Shown piece after piece: positions 8,784-18,514 of a stretch of DNA of 64,000 nucleotides (position 1 is the first letter of the stretch; every line of letters starts with the position of its first letter). The DNA is taken from positions 79,852 to 143,851 of the forward strand of contig NCJG01000003.1 of assembly GCA_002282385.1 (NCBI GenBank), read 5' to 3'. Under the pieces are notes generated by a model. That model was not told where the DNA came from. It did not search any database and saw only the letters and a program-made list of their open reading frames with translations. Position numbers and translations under genes: made by a program. The stretch comes from Sphingomonadales bacterium 39-57-19 (lineage in GTDB: Bacteria > Pseudomonadota > Alphaproteobacteria > Sphingomonadales > Sphingomonadaceae).

Positions 8784-9689
8784 TTAGGTTATGTGCAGTT
8801 CCCGCAGGGACTCCGCAAGCAACTCGAACTCCTCACGGCGCGGGCTATTGGTTCGCCAAATCAGCGCAATTTCGCGCGTCGCGTGGTCGGCATTCAATGG
8901 CCGCGCCTGAACGTCGGTTCCATTCAATAGACCAGCCGCGACGGCCATCTCGGGAATGATGGTTAGGCCCAATCCATTGTCGACCATCTGCACAAGCGTG
9001 TGCAGCGATGTTCCCAGCATCATGGCCGTTGCGCGCAGCTCCGGTCTGTTACAGGCGGCGAGCGCGTGGTCCTTCAAGCAATGGCCATCGACCAATAACA
9101 AAAGCCTGTTTTCATCAATCAGCTCGGGCTCAATGCTTTCGGGTGGATCGCGCGGGTCATCCAATGGAAAGGCAACATATAATGCGTCGTTAAACAGATG
9201 CGCTTTTTCGACATCGCCCGCCGGGAAAGGAAGCGCCAGCAGGACACAGTCAACCTGACCATGATGCAATGCCTCGACCGCAGCCGCGCTGGCTTCCTCA
9301 CGCAGGTACAGCTTCAAATCGGGATATTTCTTGCGCAGTGCCGGTAACAATTTGGGCAACAGGAATGGCGCAATTGTGGGGATGACGCTCATGCGCAAAT
9401 CATCCGCAAGTGGCTTGCCTGCGGACCGGGCCATTTCGGCGAGCTCTTCCGCCTCACGTAAAATGCGGTGCGCCTTGGTCACCATCTTGTTGCCCAGCGG
9501 CGTAAAGCGGACGACGCGGCGCGTGCGCTCCACAAGCATCAGGCCAAGCAGCGACTCCAGCTCGCGTATCCCAGCGGACAGCGTGGATTGCGTCACAAAG
9601 CACGACTCCGCGGCTTTACCGAAATGGCCATGCTCCTGAAGCGCGACCAGATATTGCAGCTGTTTCAGAGTTGGAAGATAGGTGCTCAT
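8784..9689 (-). CDS. oxyR: Hydrogen-peroxide-sensing LysR regulator OxyR
   Basis: This is a 301-residue LysR-type activator. Residues 1-60 form the winged helix-turn-helix (TLKQLQYLVALQEHGHFGKA). The redox pair Cys204 and Cys213 lies in GHCLKDHALAAC, with the same spacing of nine as E. coli Cys199/Cys208, which form a disulfide on peroxide exposure. The ATG at 9689 is used because the family starts just before this helix; an in-frame ATG at 9719 is less likely. It is divergent from cysE across 154 bp. Confidence 0.94.
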   Translation of the reverse strand: MSTYLPTLKQLQYLVALQEHGHFGKAAESCFVTQSTLSAGIRELESLLGLMLVERTRRVVRFTPLGNKMVTKAHRILREAEELAEMARSAGKPLADDLRMSVIPTIAPFLLPKLLPALRKKYPDLKLYLREEASAAAVEALHHGQVDCVLLALPFPAGDVEKAHLFNDALYVAFPLDDPRDPPESIEPELIDENRLLLLVDGHCLKDHALAACNRPELRATAMMLGTSLHTLVQMVDNGLGLTIIPEMAVAAGLLNGTDVQARPLNADHATREIALIWRTNSPRREEFELLAESLRELHIT

Positions 9690-9843
9690 AAATCGATCCC
9701 GTTTATTATTATGGGCCATATAATCGTTTTTACCGATGATTCTAGCAATATTTAGCGAAAAGGTTCATAGATTGCTGGAAATGCCCGTTTGAAAGTCTTA
9801 GCTTAGATGCTCAATAGTCCCGCAAGGGACGGCAGGGTCATCT

Positions 9844-10566
9844 ATGTTCATTTCAAATCTCATCGAATATCTCGACTCGATCAAAGAACGCGATCCTGCG
9901 CCGCGCTCGCGCTGGGAAATCTTGCTGTACCCCGGCGTATGGGCTGTGGGTTATCACCGGGTCGCCCATTGGCTGTTCCTTGGCCAGATGTTCTTTCTTG
10001 CGCGGTTGGTGAACCATTTCGCCCGGTTCCTAACGGGTATAGACATTCACCCCGGCGCCAAGATTGGGAGTAATTTCTTCCTCGACCATGGTTTCAGCGT
10101 GATTGGTGAAACGGCCGAGATCGGCGACAATGTCACCATGTACCAGAACGTCACCTTGGGTGGCACCAATCCGACCAACGGGATGGCGGGCAAACGGCAC
10201 CCGACGATTTTGGATAATGTTATCATTGGATCAGGTGCGCAGATCCTTGGCCCAATCACCGTGGGCGAACGCGCGCGCATTGGCGCTGCGGCCGTGGTAA
10301 CCGACGACGTGCCAGCTGGCGCGACGATGATTGGGCAAAAGGCGCGCTCTACTTTGGTTCAGGCCGAAACCTACGCGCGCGACTTCATGCCTTATGGCAC
10401 GCCATGCCGCGAGATGTTCGACCCGGCGACACAAAGCCTGGAGATCCTGCAGTGTGAAATCGAAACCCTGCGCAAACGTATCGCCGACATGATGGCCGAA
10501 CGTGATGGAACGCCCGCCGCGACACCGGTTAAGCCCCGTGCGAGCAAGGGAAGCAAGACCAGTTGA
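9844..10566 (+). CDS. cysE: Serine O-acetyltransferase (EpsC type)
   Basis: This 240-residue enzyme acetylates serine to O-acetylserine, the carbon precursor of cysteine. The left-handed beta-helix hexapeptide repeats are obvious ([36 protein letters not shown]). The active-site His lies in [10 protein letters not shown]. The N-terminal region is shorter than in E. coli CysE, which is the epsC form. A charged C-terminal tail after about residue 200 is longer than needed for catalysis. It overlaps the next gene by 4 nt. Confidence 0.95.
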   Translation: MFISNLIEYLDSIKERDPAPRSRWEILLYPGVWAVGYHRVAHWLFLGQMFFLARLVNHFARFLTGIDIHPGAKIGSNFFLDHGFSVIGETAEIGDNVTMYQNVTLGGTNPTNGMAGKRHPTILDNVIIGSGAQILGPITVGERARIGAAAVVTDDVPAGATMIGQKARSTLVQAETYARDFMPYGTPCREMFDPATQSLEILQCEIETLRKRIADMMAERDGTPAATPVKPRASKGSKTS

Positions 10567-10907
10567 GCGCAATCATTACGCCTTTTCCGATAACCAATCG
10601 GCTCAACCAGATTGGTTTCGAAAAAGGCGAGCTAACCCAGATACTCAATCTGTACGGGCGGATGGTCGCAGCGGGTAATTGGCGCGATTATGCCATCGAT
10701 CTGGGCCGCGATGCCGCCGTGTTCAGTGCGTTCCGGCGCGCCACCGAGCGGCCCGAATATCGGATTGAAAAGCGACCAGCATTGCGCAACCGCCAAGGCA
10801 TGTGGGCATTGGTCGGTGAAGGTGGTGCAATTTTGAAACGTGGGCATGACCTTGGCCCCGTCCTTGCGCCTGTCGAACGAAAGCTCATGAAACTCGTCGA
10901 CGCATAA
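10563..10907 (+). CDS. DUF2794 family protein
   Basis: This is a 114-residue soluble protein of a family found mainly in alphaproteobacteria, with no established function. Visible features are [20 protein letters not shown] near the start and a mid-region [13 protein letters not shown]. It starts with TTG inside the cysE stop region (overlap of 4 nt), so it is probably translated with cysE. A bidirectional-looking hairpin follows directly after its stop. Confidence 0.85.
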   Translation: MSAIITPFPITNRLNQIGFEKGELTQILNLYGRMVAAGNWRDYAIDLGRDAAVFSAFRRATERPEYRIEKRPALRNRQGMWALVGEGGAILKRGHDLGPVLAPVERKLMKLVDA

Positions 10908-10932
10908 AAAAAGCCCGGCCAAAGACCGGGCT
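10906..10932 (-). terminator. Intrinsic terminator between convergent genes
   Basis: AGCCCGG (10912-10918) pairs with CCGGGCT (10926-10932). Read on the minus strand, the hairpin is followed by seven T residues, which is a strong intrinsic terminator for the SDR gene ending at 10956. On the plus strand the hairpin would also slow transcripts from the cysE operon, but the T-run there is poor (CTTTC). Confidence 0.85.
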
Positions 10933-10955
10933 CTTTCGAAATATTTGGAAGGCAA

Positions 10956-11858
10956 TCAGCCGAGTGCTTGAAGCGCCTTCATCACGGCGATGGATTGCTC
11001 GCCGCCTGACTGTGGCACGGTTTCGCCGGTGCGGTCGATAATCTTGTCCCACGCCGCAGCAAAGCCTTCGACATTGCGGTCTTCCTGACGAAGGGCAACG
11101 CCTGGGGTCATTGTGACATAGGCTGCGTGATAGCCGCCACCGCCTGCGCCGATGATCATGTTCGTTGGGGCGTCTTCGCTGACCAGATACAATGCGGCTG
11201 GTACAACATTTTCCGGCGTGAACTGTTCGAACAGGCCTTCTGGGAAAATATCTTCGGTCATGCGCGTGCCTGCAACAGGTGCGAGCGAATTGACGCGGAC
11301 GTTATATTTGGCGCCTTCAAGGTGAAGCGTCTTCGTAAATCCAGCCAATCCGAGCTTTGCCGCGCCATAATTGGCTTGGCCGAAATTGCCGTATAGACCG
11401 GTTGACGATGTGGTCATCAAGATGCGGCCATAGGCCTGATCGCGCATCGTATCCCAAACGGCCTTGGTGCAGTTTGCCGATCCCATGACATGGACCTGAA
11501 GCACCAGATTGAAGTCGGGCATGTCCATTTTGGCAAAACTCTTGTCGCGCAGGATGCCGGCATTGTTGATCAACACATGCACGCCGCCCCATGCTTCTTT
11601 CGCTTTGGCGACCATTTCGACCATTTGCTCATATTCAGTGACGCTGCCGCCATTAGCCATGGCTTCGCCGCCTGCTGACTTGATCTGCTCGACAACCTGA
11701 GCCGCTGCGTCGGATGTGCCCGTGCCATCGCGCGCGCCGCCCAAGTCATTGACCACCACTTTTGCTCCGCGCTTGGCGAGTTCAAGTGCATAGGCCTTAC
11801 CCAATCCACCGCCTGCACCGGTCACAATAGCGACTTTGTCTTTAAAACTGATGGTCAT
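10956..11858 (-). CDS. SDR-family 3-hydroxyacyl-CoA dehydrogenase (MFE-2-like)
   Basis: This 300-residue protein resembles the dehydrogenase domain of peroxisomal multifunctional enzyme 2, which oxidises (3R)-hydroxyacyl-CoA with NAD+. TGAGGGLG is at residues 13-20, followed by NDLGGARDGTG, a loop typical of this subgroup. Ser151, Tyr164 and Lys168 (YGAAK) are the catalytic residues. The fused hydratase and sterol-carrier domains of the eukaryotic enzyme are missing, as in many bacterial homologues. The start follows GGAGATATAAT. Confidence 0.88.
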   Translation of the reverse strand: MTISFKDKVAIVTGAGGGLGKAYALELAKRGAKVVVNDLGGARDGTGTSDAAAQVVEQIKSAGGEAMANGGSVTEYEQMVEMVAKAKEAWGGVHVLINNAGILRDKSFAKMDMPDFNLVLQVHVMGSANCTKAVWDTMRDQAYGRILMTTSSTGLYGNFGQANYGAAKLGLAGFTKTLHLEGAKYNVRVNSLAPVAGTRMTEDIFPEGLFEQFTPENVVPAALYLVSEDAPTNMIIGAGGGGYHAAYVTMTPGVALRQEDRNVEGFAAAWDKIIDRTGETVPQSGGEQSIAVMKALQALG

Positions 11859-11957
11859 ATTATATCTCCATAATCAGGGGCGAACCCAGCCGCCGAAACA
11901 CGCTGTGCCTTGGCATGAGCAGCAACTTGACGCAAGCGTAAAGCAAGCTGGGGTGAA

Positions 11958-11997
11958 TGTCATAAAAGAGAAATAATGCTGTCATGCCCAAGACATA
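11958..11997 (+). promoter_or_regulatory. Candidate Pho box upstream of the porin
   Basis: ATGTCAT (11958-11964), CTGTCAT (11980-11986) and AAGACAT (11991-11997) fall in 11-bp register. This is the layout of PhoB 7-bp direct repeats with 4-bp spacers; CTGTCAT is a perfect consensus half. The in-register slot at 11969-11975 is poor. The site lies 43-82 bp before the porin start and suits PhoB activation, with the pho genes next door. Confidence 0.6.
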
Positions 11998-12039
11998 AAA
12001 TTGCTGTCTAGGCGTCACCATTGAAACAAGGATAACATT

Positions 12040-13554
12040 ATGACCGCCGCAAAAAAATGGTTCGCAACGACAGCATTGGTAACGGCGGCATGTGTCGCAT
12101 TCCCCGCTTATGCGCAGGACAGCACATCTGAAGTCGACTCGCTGCGTGCGGAAGTTGCGGCGCTTAAGACACAATTGGCCGCGATTTCGGCAAAGGTTGA
12201 TGCGGTCGAGAAAAAGCCTGTAGCAGAAGTAAAATGGAAGGGCGGACCAGAGACCAGCGGTCAAGGTGGTTGGACCTTTAAGCCACGTGGACGCATCCAT
12301 TATGACGCAGGCTATGTGAGCGTACCCGGCGATTATGCGGTCAACCGCAACCTGGGTTTCAACAGCCGCGTTCGGCGCGTTCGCCTTGGCGCTGAAGGCA
12401 ATATGCCCGGCGGCTTCGGTTATAAGGTCGAAGCGGACTTTGCGGGCGGCAATGTTGCCTTTGGTGATACGTTGCTGAGCTACAATCCAAGCAACACGCC
12501 GTTCAGCGTTCGGATTGGCAATTTTGAATCGCTGAACGGGATGGAGCAAATCACCAGTTCCAATAGCGCCAGCTTTACCGAGCGCGCTGCATTCAATGAC
12601 GCGTTTTTAAACAGCCGTCGCCTTGGTGGCGCGGTTGCATGGCGTGATTCCGATAATGTGCTCCGGGCCGAAGTCGGCTTGTTTGCCGGCCACAGCATCG
12701 ACAACTCGTTCGACAATGACGGCTGGATTGGCGCGGGACGGCTGACCTATGCGCCAAAGGCGTTCGGCGGACAGCTCCATTTTGGTGCAACCATTCAGCA
12801 GCGCGAATTCGCATCCAACAACAATGGAACGGCGTCGGTTTCGACAAATGCGCCATCGACCAACCAACTTGCCCGTTATCGCGCGCGCCCGAACACACAG
12901 CTTACCGACGTACGATTTGTCGACACCGGAAGCTTCGCCGCCAAGAGCGACCGGATTCTAGGTGTCGAATTGGCGGCTATCTTCCCCGGATTTTATTTTG
13001 CCGGCGAAGGCCAATGGACCAAGGTAAATGCCTATCGCGCGGGTGACATTGCGACGGGATTGAACAGTTTTACTGGCGGCAACAGTGCCGTTACACCAAA
13101 TGGCGACCCGAGCTTTTTTGGCATGTATGCCGAAGCTGGCTATTTCCTAACCGGCGAAACCCGGGGTTATAAGGACGGCGCATGGGCGCGTACCAAGGTA
13201 CTGAATCCCATTGATAAAAAGGGCCTTGGTGCATTCCAAATTGCGGCACGCTATGATTATCTGGATCTCGACAGCAACGCCTTGAAAAACGGCGTTACAA
13301 ACAACTTTGCGACGGGCAGCAATAGCCTGGCTGCGGTCAATGCGCGGCTTGGACGGGGTGGCACACAGACCAGCTATTTGCTCGCTCTGAACTGGTACCC
13401 AATCGATTATATTCGCTTCATGTTGAACTATGGCCGCGTTAATGTCGAAGGTGGTCCGTTGGCCGCGACAGTTGACCCGCTTTCAACACAGGCGGTTGAT
13501 AAGCGCGACTATTCGGTCGATTTGCTTGCCGCGCGTATGCAGTTGGAGTTCTAA
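12040..13554 (+). CDS. Phosphate-selective porin OprO/OprP family
   Basis: This is a 504-residue outer-membrane beta-barrel protein. The signal peptide is residues 1-25 (cleavage after AYA). A short coiled coil follows at about 34-65 (heptad-like VDSLRAEVAALKTQLAAI), which is usual in OprP-type porins and likely helps trimer assembly or anchoring. The rest is barrel, ending in an aromatic terminus (MQLEF). The putative Pho box and the adjacent phoB/pst genes support phosphate or polyphosphate uptake. Its 3' end overlaps phoB, on the other strand, by 4 nt. Confidence 0.9.
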   Translation: MTAAKKWFATTALVTAACVAFPAYAQDSTSEVDSLRAEVAALKTQLAAISAKVDAVEKKPVAEVKWKGGPETSGQGGWTFKPRGRIHYDAGYVSVPGDYAVNRNLGFNSRVRRVRLGAEGNMPGGFGYKVEADFAGGNVAFGDTLLSYNPSNTPFSVRIGNFESLNGMEQITSSNSASFTERAAFNDAFLNSRRLGGAVAWRDSDNVLRAEVGLFAGHSIDNSFDNDGWIGAGRLTYAPKAFGGQLHFGATIQQREFASNNNGTASVSTNAPSTNQLARYRARPNTQLTDVRFVDTGSFAAKSDRILGVELAAIFPGFYFAGEGQWTKVNAYRAGDIATGLNSFTGGNSAVTPNGDPSFFGMYAEAGYFLTGETRGYKDGAWARTKVLNPIDKKGLGAFQIAARYDYLDLDSNALKNGVTNNFATGSNSLAAVNARLGRGGTQTSYLLALNWYPIDYIRFMLNYGRVNVEGGPLAATVDPLSTQAVDKRDYSVDLLAARMQLEF

Positions 13555-14246
13555 ACAGCGTCCTGATCGAGCGAATAGCCTGCGGACCGCACCGTCCGGA
13601 TAATATCGCTGTCAAAGCCCTCATTCAGGGCTTTGCGCAAGCGGCGGATGTGTACGTCAACGGTACGTATTTCGATATCGCTGTCATGGCCCCAGACACT
13701 GTCCAAAAGGCGCTCACGCGAGAATACGTGACCTGGATATTCGAGGAAATGCTTGAGCAACCGGTATTCGGTCGGCCCAAGCGGAACCTGCTTTCCGCCG
13801 CGCTTTACTTTGTGCGCGACCGTATCCATTTCGACGTCACCAAAGCGCAATGCTTCGCCAGCAAGCGCGGGACGGACCCGGCGCAGCACGGCCTTTGCAC
13901 GGGCGACCAATTCGCGTGGTGAAAAGGGTTTCGTGACATAGTCATCAGCGCCGATTTCAAGTCCGCGAATACGGTCATCTTCTTCACCGCGTGCGGTCAG
14001 CATGATGATTGGCACATTGGCTGTGTTGTCCGCTTTGCGTAATTGCCGGCACACTTCGATGCCCGACAGATTCTCCAACATCCAATCCAGCAAAACCAGA
14101 TCTGGCGTCCGTTCTTTGGCCATCAGCAGCGCTTCTTCACCGTCCCCGGTATGCTGAACGTCGAACTCCTCGCGTTCGAAATGCCAGCGCACCAGCTCGG
14201 CCAGAGCACTATCGTCTTCAACCAACAGCAATTGCGCCTTGGGCAT
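13551..14246 (-). CDS. phoB: Phosphate-regulon response regulator PhoB
   Basis: This 231-residue OmpR-class response regulator has its phosphoacceptor Asp at residue 54 (DLVLLDWMLE), acidic pocket EDD at 10-12 and conserved Lys in DDYVTKPF. The C-terminal winged helix (GPTEYRLLKHFLEYPG, VDVHIRRLRKAL) binds Pho boxes. The start at 14246 follows GGAGAGA. It is the last gene of the phosphate operon, after phoU (13-bp gap), rather than sitting beside phoR as in E. coli. Confidence 0.97.
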   Translation of the reverse strand: MPKAQLLLVEDDSALAELVRWHFEREEFDVQHTGDGEEALLMAKERTPDLVLLDWMLENLSGIEVCRQLRKADNTANVPIIMLTARGEEDDRIRGLEIGADDYVTKPFSPRELVARAKAVLRRVRPALAGEALRFGDVEMDTVAHKVKRGGKQVPLGPTEYRLLKHFLEYPGHVFSRERLLDSVWGHDSDIEIRTVDVHIRRLRKALNEGFDSDIIRTVRSAGYSLDQDAV

Positions 14247-14259
14247 ATGTCTCTCCGCG

Positions 14260-14931
14260 TTAAGCGTCGGGCAGGTTTTCACCCGTTTCGGTAAAATAAA
14301 TCATCTGGGCAACGGTGGTGGTATGGTCCCCAATCCGTTCCAGATTCTTGGCCGTAAACAGCAGATGGGCGACTTCCGTCGCATTTTTGGGGTTTTTCGC
14401 AACATATGCGACAAAGTCGACGAACAGATCTTTGTTAAGCTGGTCGACATCGTCGTCACGAATGGTCACTGCACGTGCCAGATCAACGTCCCGTTTGGCA
14501 TAAGCATCCATGGCGGTGCGGATCATTTCGACAACGATTTCGCCCATGCGGCCCAGCTGTTCTTTTGCGGAGGCGTGGATTTTGCCTTCCATCTTCGGAA
14601 CACGCTTGGCGATGTTTTTCGCGTAATCACCGATGCGTTCAATAACCGCAGACATTTTGAGTGCGGCGATCAGCTCGCGCAAATCGTCGGCCATCGGTGC
14701 GCGTAAGGCAATGGTGCGCACAACCAAGCGTTCGACGTCGGTTTCCAGATTGTCGATCACTTTGTCTTCGGCACGAACGGAGGCGGCCAGTTCGACGTCA
14801 TGCTCCGATAACGCTCTCATGGCTGCAACGACCGCAGTCTCGGCGCGCGCACCCATCTCGGCGATGAGGCCACGGATTTCGTCCATGTCATCGTCAAACG
14901 CGCTAATGGTGTGCCTTGTGCCTGTGCTCAT
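14260..14931 (-). CDS. phoU: Phosphate transport regulator PhoU
   Basis: This 223-residue protein is made of two repeats of a three-helix bundle, as in other PhoU proteins. It couples the Pst transporter to the PhoR kinase and keeps the regulon off when phosphate is plentiful. MSAVIERIGDYAKNIAKR in the first repeat and AKNLERIGDHTTTVA in the second are the metal-binding motifs. It lies 11 bp after pstB. Confidence 0.96.
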   Translation of the reverse strand: MSTGTRHTISAFDDDMDEIRGLIAEMGARAETAVVAAMRALSEHDVELAASVRAEDKVIDNLETDVERLVVRTIALRAPMADDLRELIAALKMSAVIERIGDYAKNIAKRVPKMEGKIHASAKEQLGRMGEIVVEMIRTAMDAYAKRDVDLARAVTIRDDDVDQLNKDLFVDFVAYVAKNPKNATEVAHLLFTAKNLERIGDHTTTVAQMIYFTETGENLPDA

Positions 14932-14942
14932 GCTATTAAATC

Positions 14943-15737
14943 CTAACCGTAGCGGCCTGTAATATAATCCTTGGTGCGGTCTTCACGCGGATTGGTGAAT
15001 ATTTCGGATGTCTCACCAAATTCGATGAGATTGCCCAAATGGAAAAATGCGGTGCGTTGTGACACACGCGCCGCCTGCTGCATATTATGCGTCACGATGA
15101 TGATAGCATATTTTCCACGCAAGTCGTGGATTAACTCCTCAATCCGTGCAGTCGCGATGGGATCTAGCGCCGAACAAGGTTCGTCCATCAAAATGACTTC
15201 GGGATCAACGGCGATGGCGCGGGCAATGCACAAACGCTGCTGTTGACCGCCGGAGAGCGCAGTACCGCTTTCGTTCAGCCGATCCTTGACCTCAGTCCAT
15301 AAACCGGCCCGGGTAAGCGAACCTTCCACGATTTGGTCCAGTTCTGCCTTGCCGCTCGCCAGTCCGTGGATCCGGGGGCCATAAGCGACATTGTCATAAA
15401 TGGATTTGGGAAACGGATTGGGTTTCTGGAAAACCATACCAACGCGGGCGCGCAATTGTACGACGTCCATCGACGATGCATAGATATCCTGCCCATCGAG
15501 CAAAATCTCGCCTTCGACGCGTGCACCAATGACGGTGTCGTTCATGCGGTTAAGCGACCGCAGGAAAGTCGACTTTCCGCAGCCCGACGGCCCGATGAAC
15601 GCGGTGACATTGTCACGATCAACGTCGATTGACACGTCGTGGATCGCTTGCTTGTCGCCGTAAAACACGTTCACATGGCGTGTAGAGATTTTCGGATTTC
15701 CGGGGTTCGCGCCCACATTATCGTCCTTTTTGTTCAT
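14943..15737 (-). CDS. pstB: Phosphate ABC transporter ATP-binding protein PstB
   Basis: This 264-residue ABC ATPase powers phosphate import through PstC/PstA. Walker A is GPSGCGKST, the signature is LSGGQQQR, Walker B is VILMDEP, and the switch His is in IIVTHN. The NRMND segment after Walker A is characteristic of PstB. It lies 3 bp after pstA. Confidence 0.98.
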   Translation of the reverse strand: MNKKDDNVGANPGNPKISTRHVNVFYGDKQAIHDVSIDVDRDNVTAFIGPSGCGKSTFLRSLNRMNDTVIGARVEGEILLDGQDIYASSMDVVQLRARVGMVFQKPNPFPKSIYDNVAYGPRIHGLASGKAELDQIVEGSLTRAGLWTEVKDRLNESGTALSGGQQQRLCIARAIAVDPEVILMDEPCSALDPIATARIEELIHDLRGKYAIIIVTHNMQQAARVSQRTAFFHLGNLIEFGETSEIFTNPREDRTKDYITGRYG

Positions 15738-15740
15738 AAA

Positions 15741-17006
15741 TCACCACCGCGTTTCAAAACGGTTGCGAAGATAAATGGCCAACGCGTTCATTCCCAACAG
15801 GAATATCAGCAACACAATGATTGCCGCACTGGTTTTTTCGACAAAGCCCTGATTGACTTCGTCCGACCACAGATAAATCTGCACAGGCAATGCCGTGGCG
15901 GCGTCGGTAAAGCCTTCTGGCGCAGCCGGAATGAAGGCGCGCATGCCGATCATCAGCAGTGGCGCCGTTTCCCCAAGGGCACGTGCCATTCCGATGATGG
16001 TGCCCGTTAGGATACCGGGCAGGGCAAGCGGCAAAACATGGTGGAAAACGACTTGAACAGGTGACGCGCCGATGCCTAACGCCGCTTCGCGGATAGACGG
16101 CGGGACGGATTTGACAGCATTGCGGCCGGCAATGACAATCACGGGCATTGTCATCAGCGCGAGTGTTAATCCGCCCACCAATGCGGATGATCGCGGCATG
16201 CCAAAGATCGTGAGAAACACGGCGAGCCCCAAAAGACCAAAGATGATCGACGGAACAGCGGCGAGGTTGTTGATGGACACTTCTATCATGTCCGTCAGCC
16301 TGTTCTTCGGCGCATATTCCTCAAGATATAACGCCGCGAGGACGCCAACGGGAAAGGCGAGCAACAGGGTAATCGCCATCGTCATCAGCGATCCCTTGAA
16401 CGCAGCCCAAATGCCAACCGCAGATGGGTCTGTCGCATCTGCACCTGTTAGGAACGTCCAGTTAAAGCCAGTGCGCAAAGCATCCTTTTCAGAAAGCGCA
16501 GCAACCGTCTTTTCAGCCGCTGGCTCGCCTTGGCGCTTGAATGCAACGTCCAATCGGGAGTCTGCTGGCAACCAAAGCGTTTGTATGGATGTTACAAGTT
16601 CCGGATTGTCTATCAACATTTGCCGCACATTTGCTGCCGCGGCGGACGTCAGTAGGCTGTCGCCCAAGCCAGCATATTGTTGCCCCACAGCCAATTCGAC
16701 GAGGCCGGGAATGTCCATCGAATTCAACGCCGCATCGGCATTTGGACCAGTGACAGACGCTGCAGTCGCGCCGGAGGTCAGTGCCGGAAAATCAAACTCA
16801 ACGGCGAGTTCTGTACGCTGGAAGCCACGCAGGCCTTGGCCAAGCATGGTGAACAAAAGAAACGCAAGGAAAAGCGTTGATAGCGCGACCGCAAAAAAGC
16901 CCATCGCTTTAAAGCGTCGCTCAGCCGCATAACGGCTGGCAATGCGCTTTTGCATGATGTGCCCGTTCCAGTCGGTCGGGCTTGGGTCGATGACGGCCTT
17001 ATTCAT
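15741..17006 (-). CDS. pstA: Phosphate ABC transporter permease PstA
   Basis: This 421-residue inner-membrane permease has a C-terminal half with the BPD_transp_1 fold and the EAA-type loop (REAALGIGASPVQVV). It is longer than E. coli PstA because of an insertion of roughly 130 residues between the first helix and the core. That insertion probably lies in the periplasm, and such extended PstA proteins are seen in other alphaproteobacteria. The start at 17006 lies inside the end of pstC (8-nt overlap). Confidence 0.94.
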   Translation of the reverse strand: MNKAVIDPSPTDWNGHIMQKRIASRYAAERRFKAMGFFAVALSTLFLAFLLFTMLGQGLRGFQRTELAVEFDFPALTSGATAASVTGPNADAALNSMDIPGLVELAVGQQYAGLGDSLLTSAAAANVRQMLIDNPELVTSIQTLWLPADSRLDVAFKRQGEPAAEKTVAALSEKDALRTGFNWTFLTGADATDPSAVGIWAAFKGSLMTMAITLLLAFPVGVLAALYLEEYAPKNRLTDMIEVSINNLAAVPSIIFGLLGLAVFLTIFGMPRSSALVGGLTLALMTMPVIVIAGRNAVKSVPPSIREAALGIGASPVQVVFHHVLPLALPGILTGTIIGMARALGETAPLLMIGMRAFIPAAPEGFTDAATALPVQIYLWSDEVNQGFVEKTSAAIIVLLIFLLGMNALAIYLRNRFETRW

Positions 17007-18387
17007 ATGCTTCTCGATATTTTTTGACGACCCGCAATGCGACATAATTCAGGAAGAACGTCGTGATGAACAACGCCAGTCCAAGCGCGAACGCGGCCAG
17101 CGTGTGTGGGCTGCCGAAATCCTGATCGCCGGTCAAAAGCGCGACAATCTGAACGGTAATCGTGGTGATCGTGTCGAAAGGATTTGCAGTCAGATTTGCG
17201 GTGTAGCCTGCGGCCATCACCACGATCATCGTCTCACCAATCGCGCGGCTGACGGCGAGCAATATGCCGCCGACCACGCCCGGAAGTGCAGCTGGCAAGA
17301 GCACCTGTTTAATGGTTTCGCTCTTGGTCGCGCCCATGGCCAAGCTGCCATCGCGCATCGCGTTGGGAACTGCCGCAATGCTGTCATCCGACATCGACGA
17401 TACCAATGGAATAATCATCACGCCCATGACGATACCTGCAGCAAGCGCGTTATCAGATGCTGCGTTGCTGACACCCAGCATGACCGCAAAGTCGCGTACG
17501 GCAGGAGCCACGGTTAAGGCCGCAAAATAGCCATATACCACGGTGGGCACACCGGCGAGAATTTCCAGAATGGGCTTCATCCATTTGCGGACAGTGGAGG
17601 ATGCATATTGCGTCAGGAAGATAGCGCTCATCAGGCCCAACGGAATCGCCACGACCATCGCGATGATCGCGCCAATGAAAATCGTGCCCCAGAACAATGG
17701 TATGGCGCCATAGCCATTGTCCGCGCCCGGCGTGACAACCGATTTGGGGTTCCAGTCGGTTCCAAACAGGAATTCAAATGGCGACACCATTGAGAAAAAG
17801 CGACAGGATTCAAATATCAACGAGGCGAAGATACCCAGCGTGGTGATGATGGCGATCAAGGATGCCAAAAGCAGCCCGAACATGATGACACGTTCGACTT
17901 TGCCGCGCGCCCGAAAATCCGGCTTCAGACGGGTGAAGGCAAAAGCGCCGCCGGCAAACAACAGCAACAATGTCGCGGCTACGCCGAGCCATTTATAATA
18001 AGACAGCGCGCCTTTGTATAAAGGAACAAGTTTGTCGCTCATGTCCTGAAATGCGGTTGCTTGAAAACCCTGCGCTATGGCGCGTGCTTCAGACAATATG
18101 GCTGCGCGGGCAAAGGTGTCTTGTGGCAATTCAGCGGCGATCGGTGCCGACAGCACCATATTGGTGACCAGCGATGGCGAAAGCGACTGCCAAATGACCA
18201 TGAACAAAAGCGCAGGCACAACGGCGCAAATCGCAACAAACCAGCCGTGATAATAAGGCAGGCTGTTCACAGTGCCACGTGGGCCACCCTTTGCCTTGCG
18301 GACGAAACCCGACGCGCGGGCACGCCCAAATATCCAGCCGATCAGGCCTAGACCAAGGACAAGGAAGAGCAATGCCGTTCCGGTCAT
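16999..18387 (-). CDS. pstC: Phosphate ABC transporter permease PstC
   Basis: This 462-residue permease pairs with PstA to form the phosphate channel. The permease core with its cytoplasmic loop (RDGSLAMGATKSETIKQV) is in the C-terminal part. Like PstA here, it has a large extra region between the N-terminal helices and the core. The ATG at 18387 begins directly at the first membrane helix. A longer frame from 18492 would start inside an intergenic hairpin and is rejected. Confidence 0.93.
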   Translation of the reverse strand: MTGTALLFLVLGLGLIGWIFGRARASGFVRKAKGGPRGTVNSLPYYHGWFVAICAVVPALLFMVIWQSLSPSLVTNMVLSAPIAAELPQDTFARAAILSEARAIAQGFQATAFQDMSDKLVPLYKGALSYYKWLGVAATLLLLFAGGAFAFTRLKPDFRARGKVERVIMFGLLLASLIAIITTLGIFASLIFESCRFFSMVSPFEFLFGTDWNPKSVVTPGADNGYGAIPLFWGTIFIGAIIAMVVAIPLGLMSAIFLTQYASSTVRKWMKPILEILAGVPTVVYGYFAALTVAPAVRDFAVMLGVSNAASDNALAAGIVMGVMIIPLVSSMSDDSIAAVPNAMRDGSLAMGATKSETIKQVLLPAALPGVVGGILLAVSRAIGETMIVVMAAGYTANLTANPFDTITTITVQIVALLTGDQDFGSPHTLAAFALGLALFITTFFLNYVALRVVKKYREAYE

Positions 18388-18454
18388 AAACTTAACATTG
18401 CTCCCTTGGACCAAAATTGGCCGAATTCCGCTGAATACCGAACCCAAAATAGCA

Positions 18455-18492
18455 ATGGGCCTGGACCAAACAGAGATTCGATCCAGGCCCAT
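18455..18492 (-). other. Intercistronic hairpin between pstS and pstC
   Basis: ATGGGCCTGG (18455-18464) pairs with CCAGGCCCAT (18483-18492), extended by one more A-T pair, in the 127-bp gap between pstS and pstC. No good T-run follows on the minus strand. Such hairpins between pstS and pstC can protect the upstream message or cause partial termination, giving more binding protein than permease. The role here is inferred. Confidence 0.6.
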
Positions 18493-18514
18493 AGACGCGA
18501 TGATTGTTGCAGTT

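Noticed and set aside
16072..16932. A 286-codon plus-strand frame
   Set aside because: It is the antisense shadow of pstA, which has the family features of a permease.
18388..18492. Longer N-terminus for PstC
   Set aside because: The extra residues would be encoded inside an intergenic hairpin without a ribosome site, and the membrane helix begins right at 18,387.
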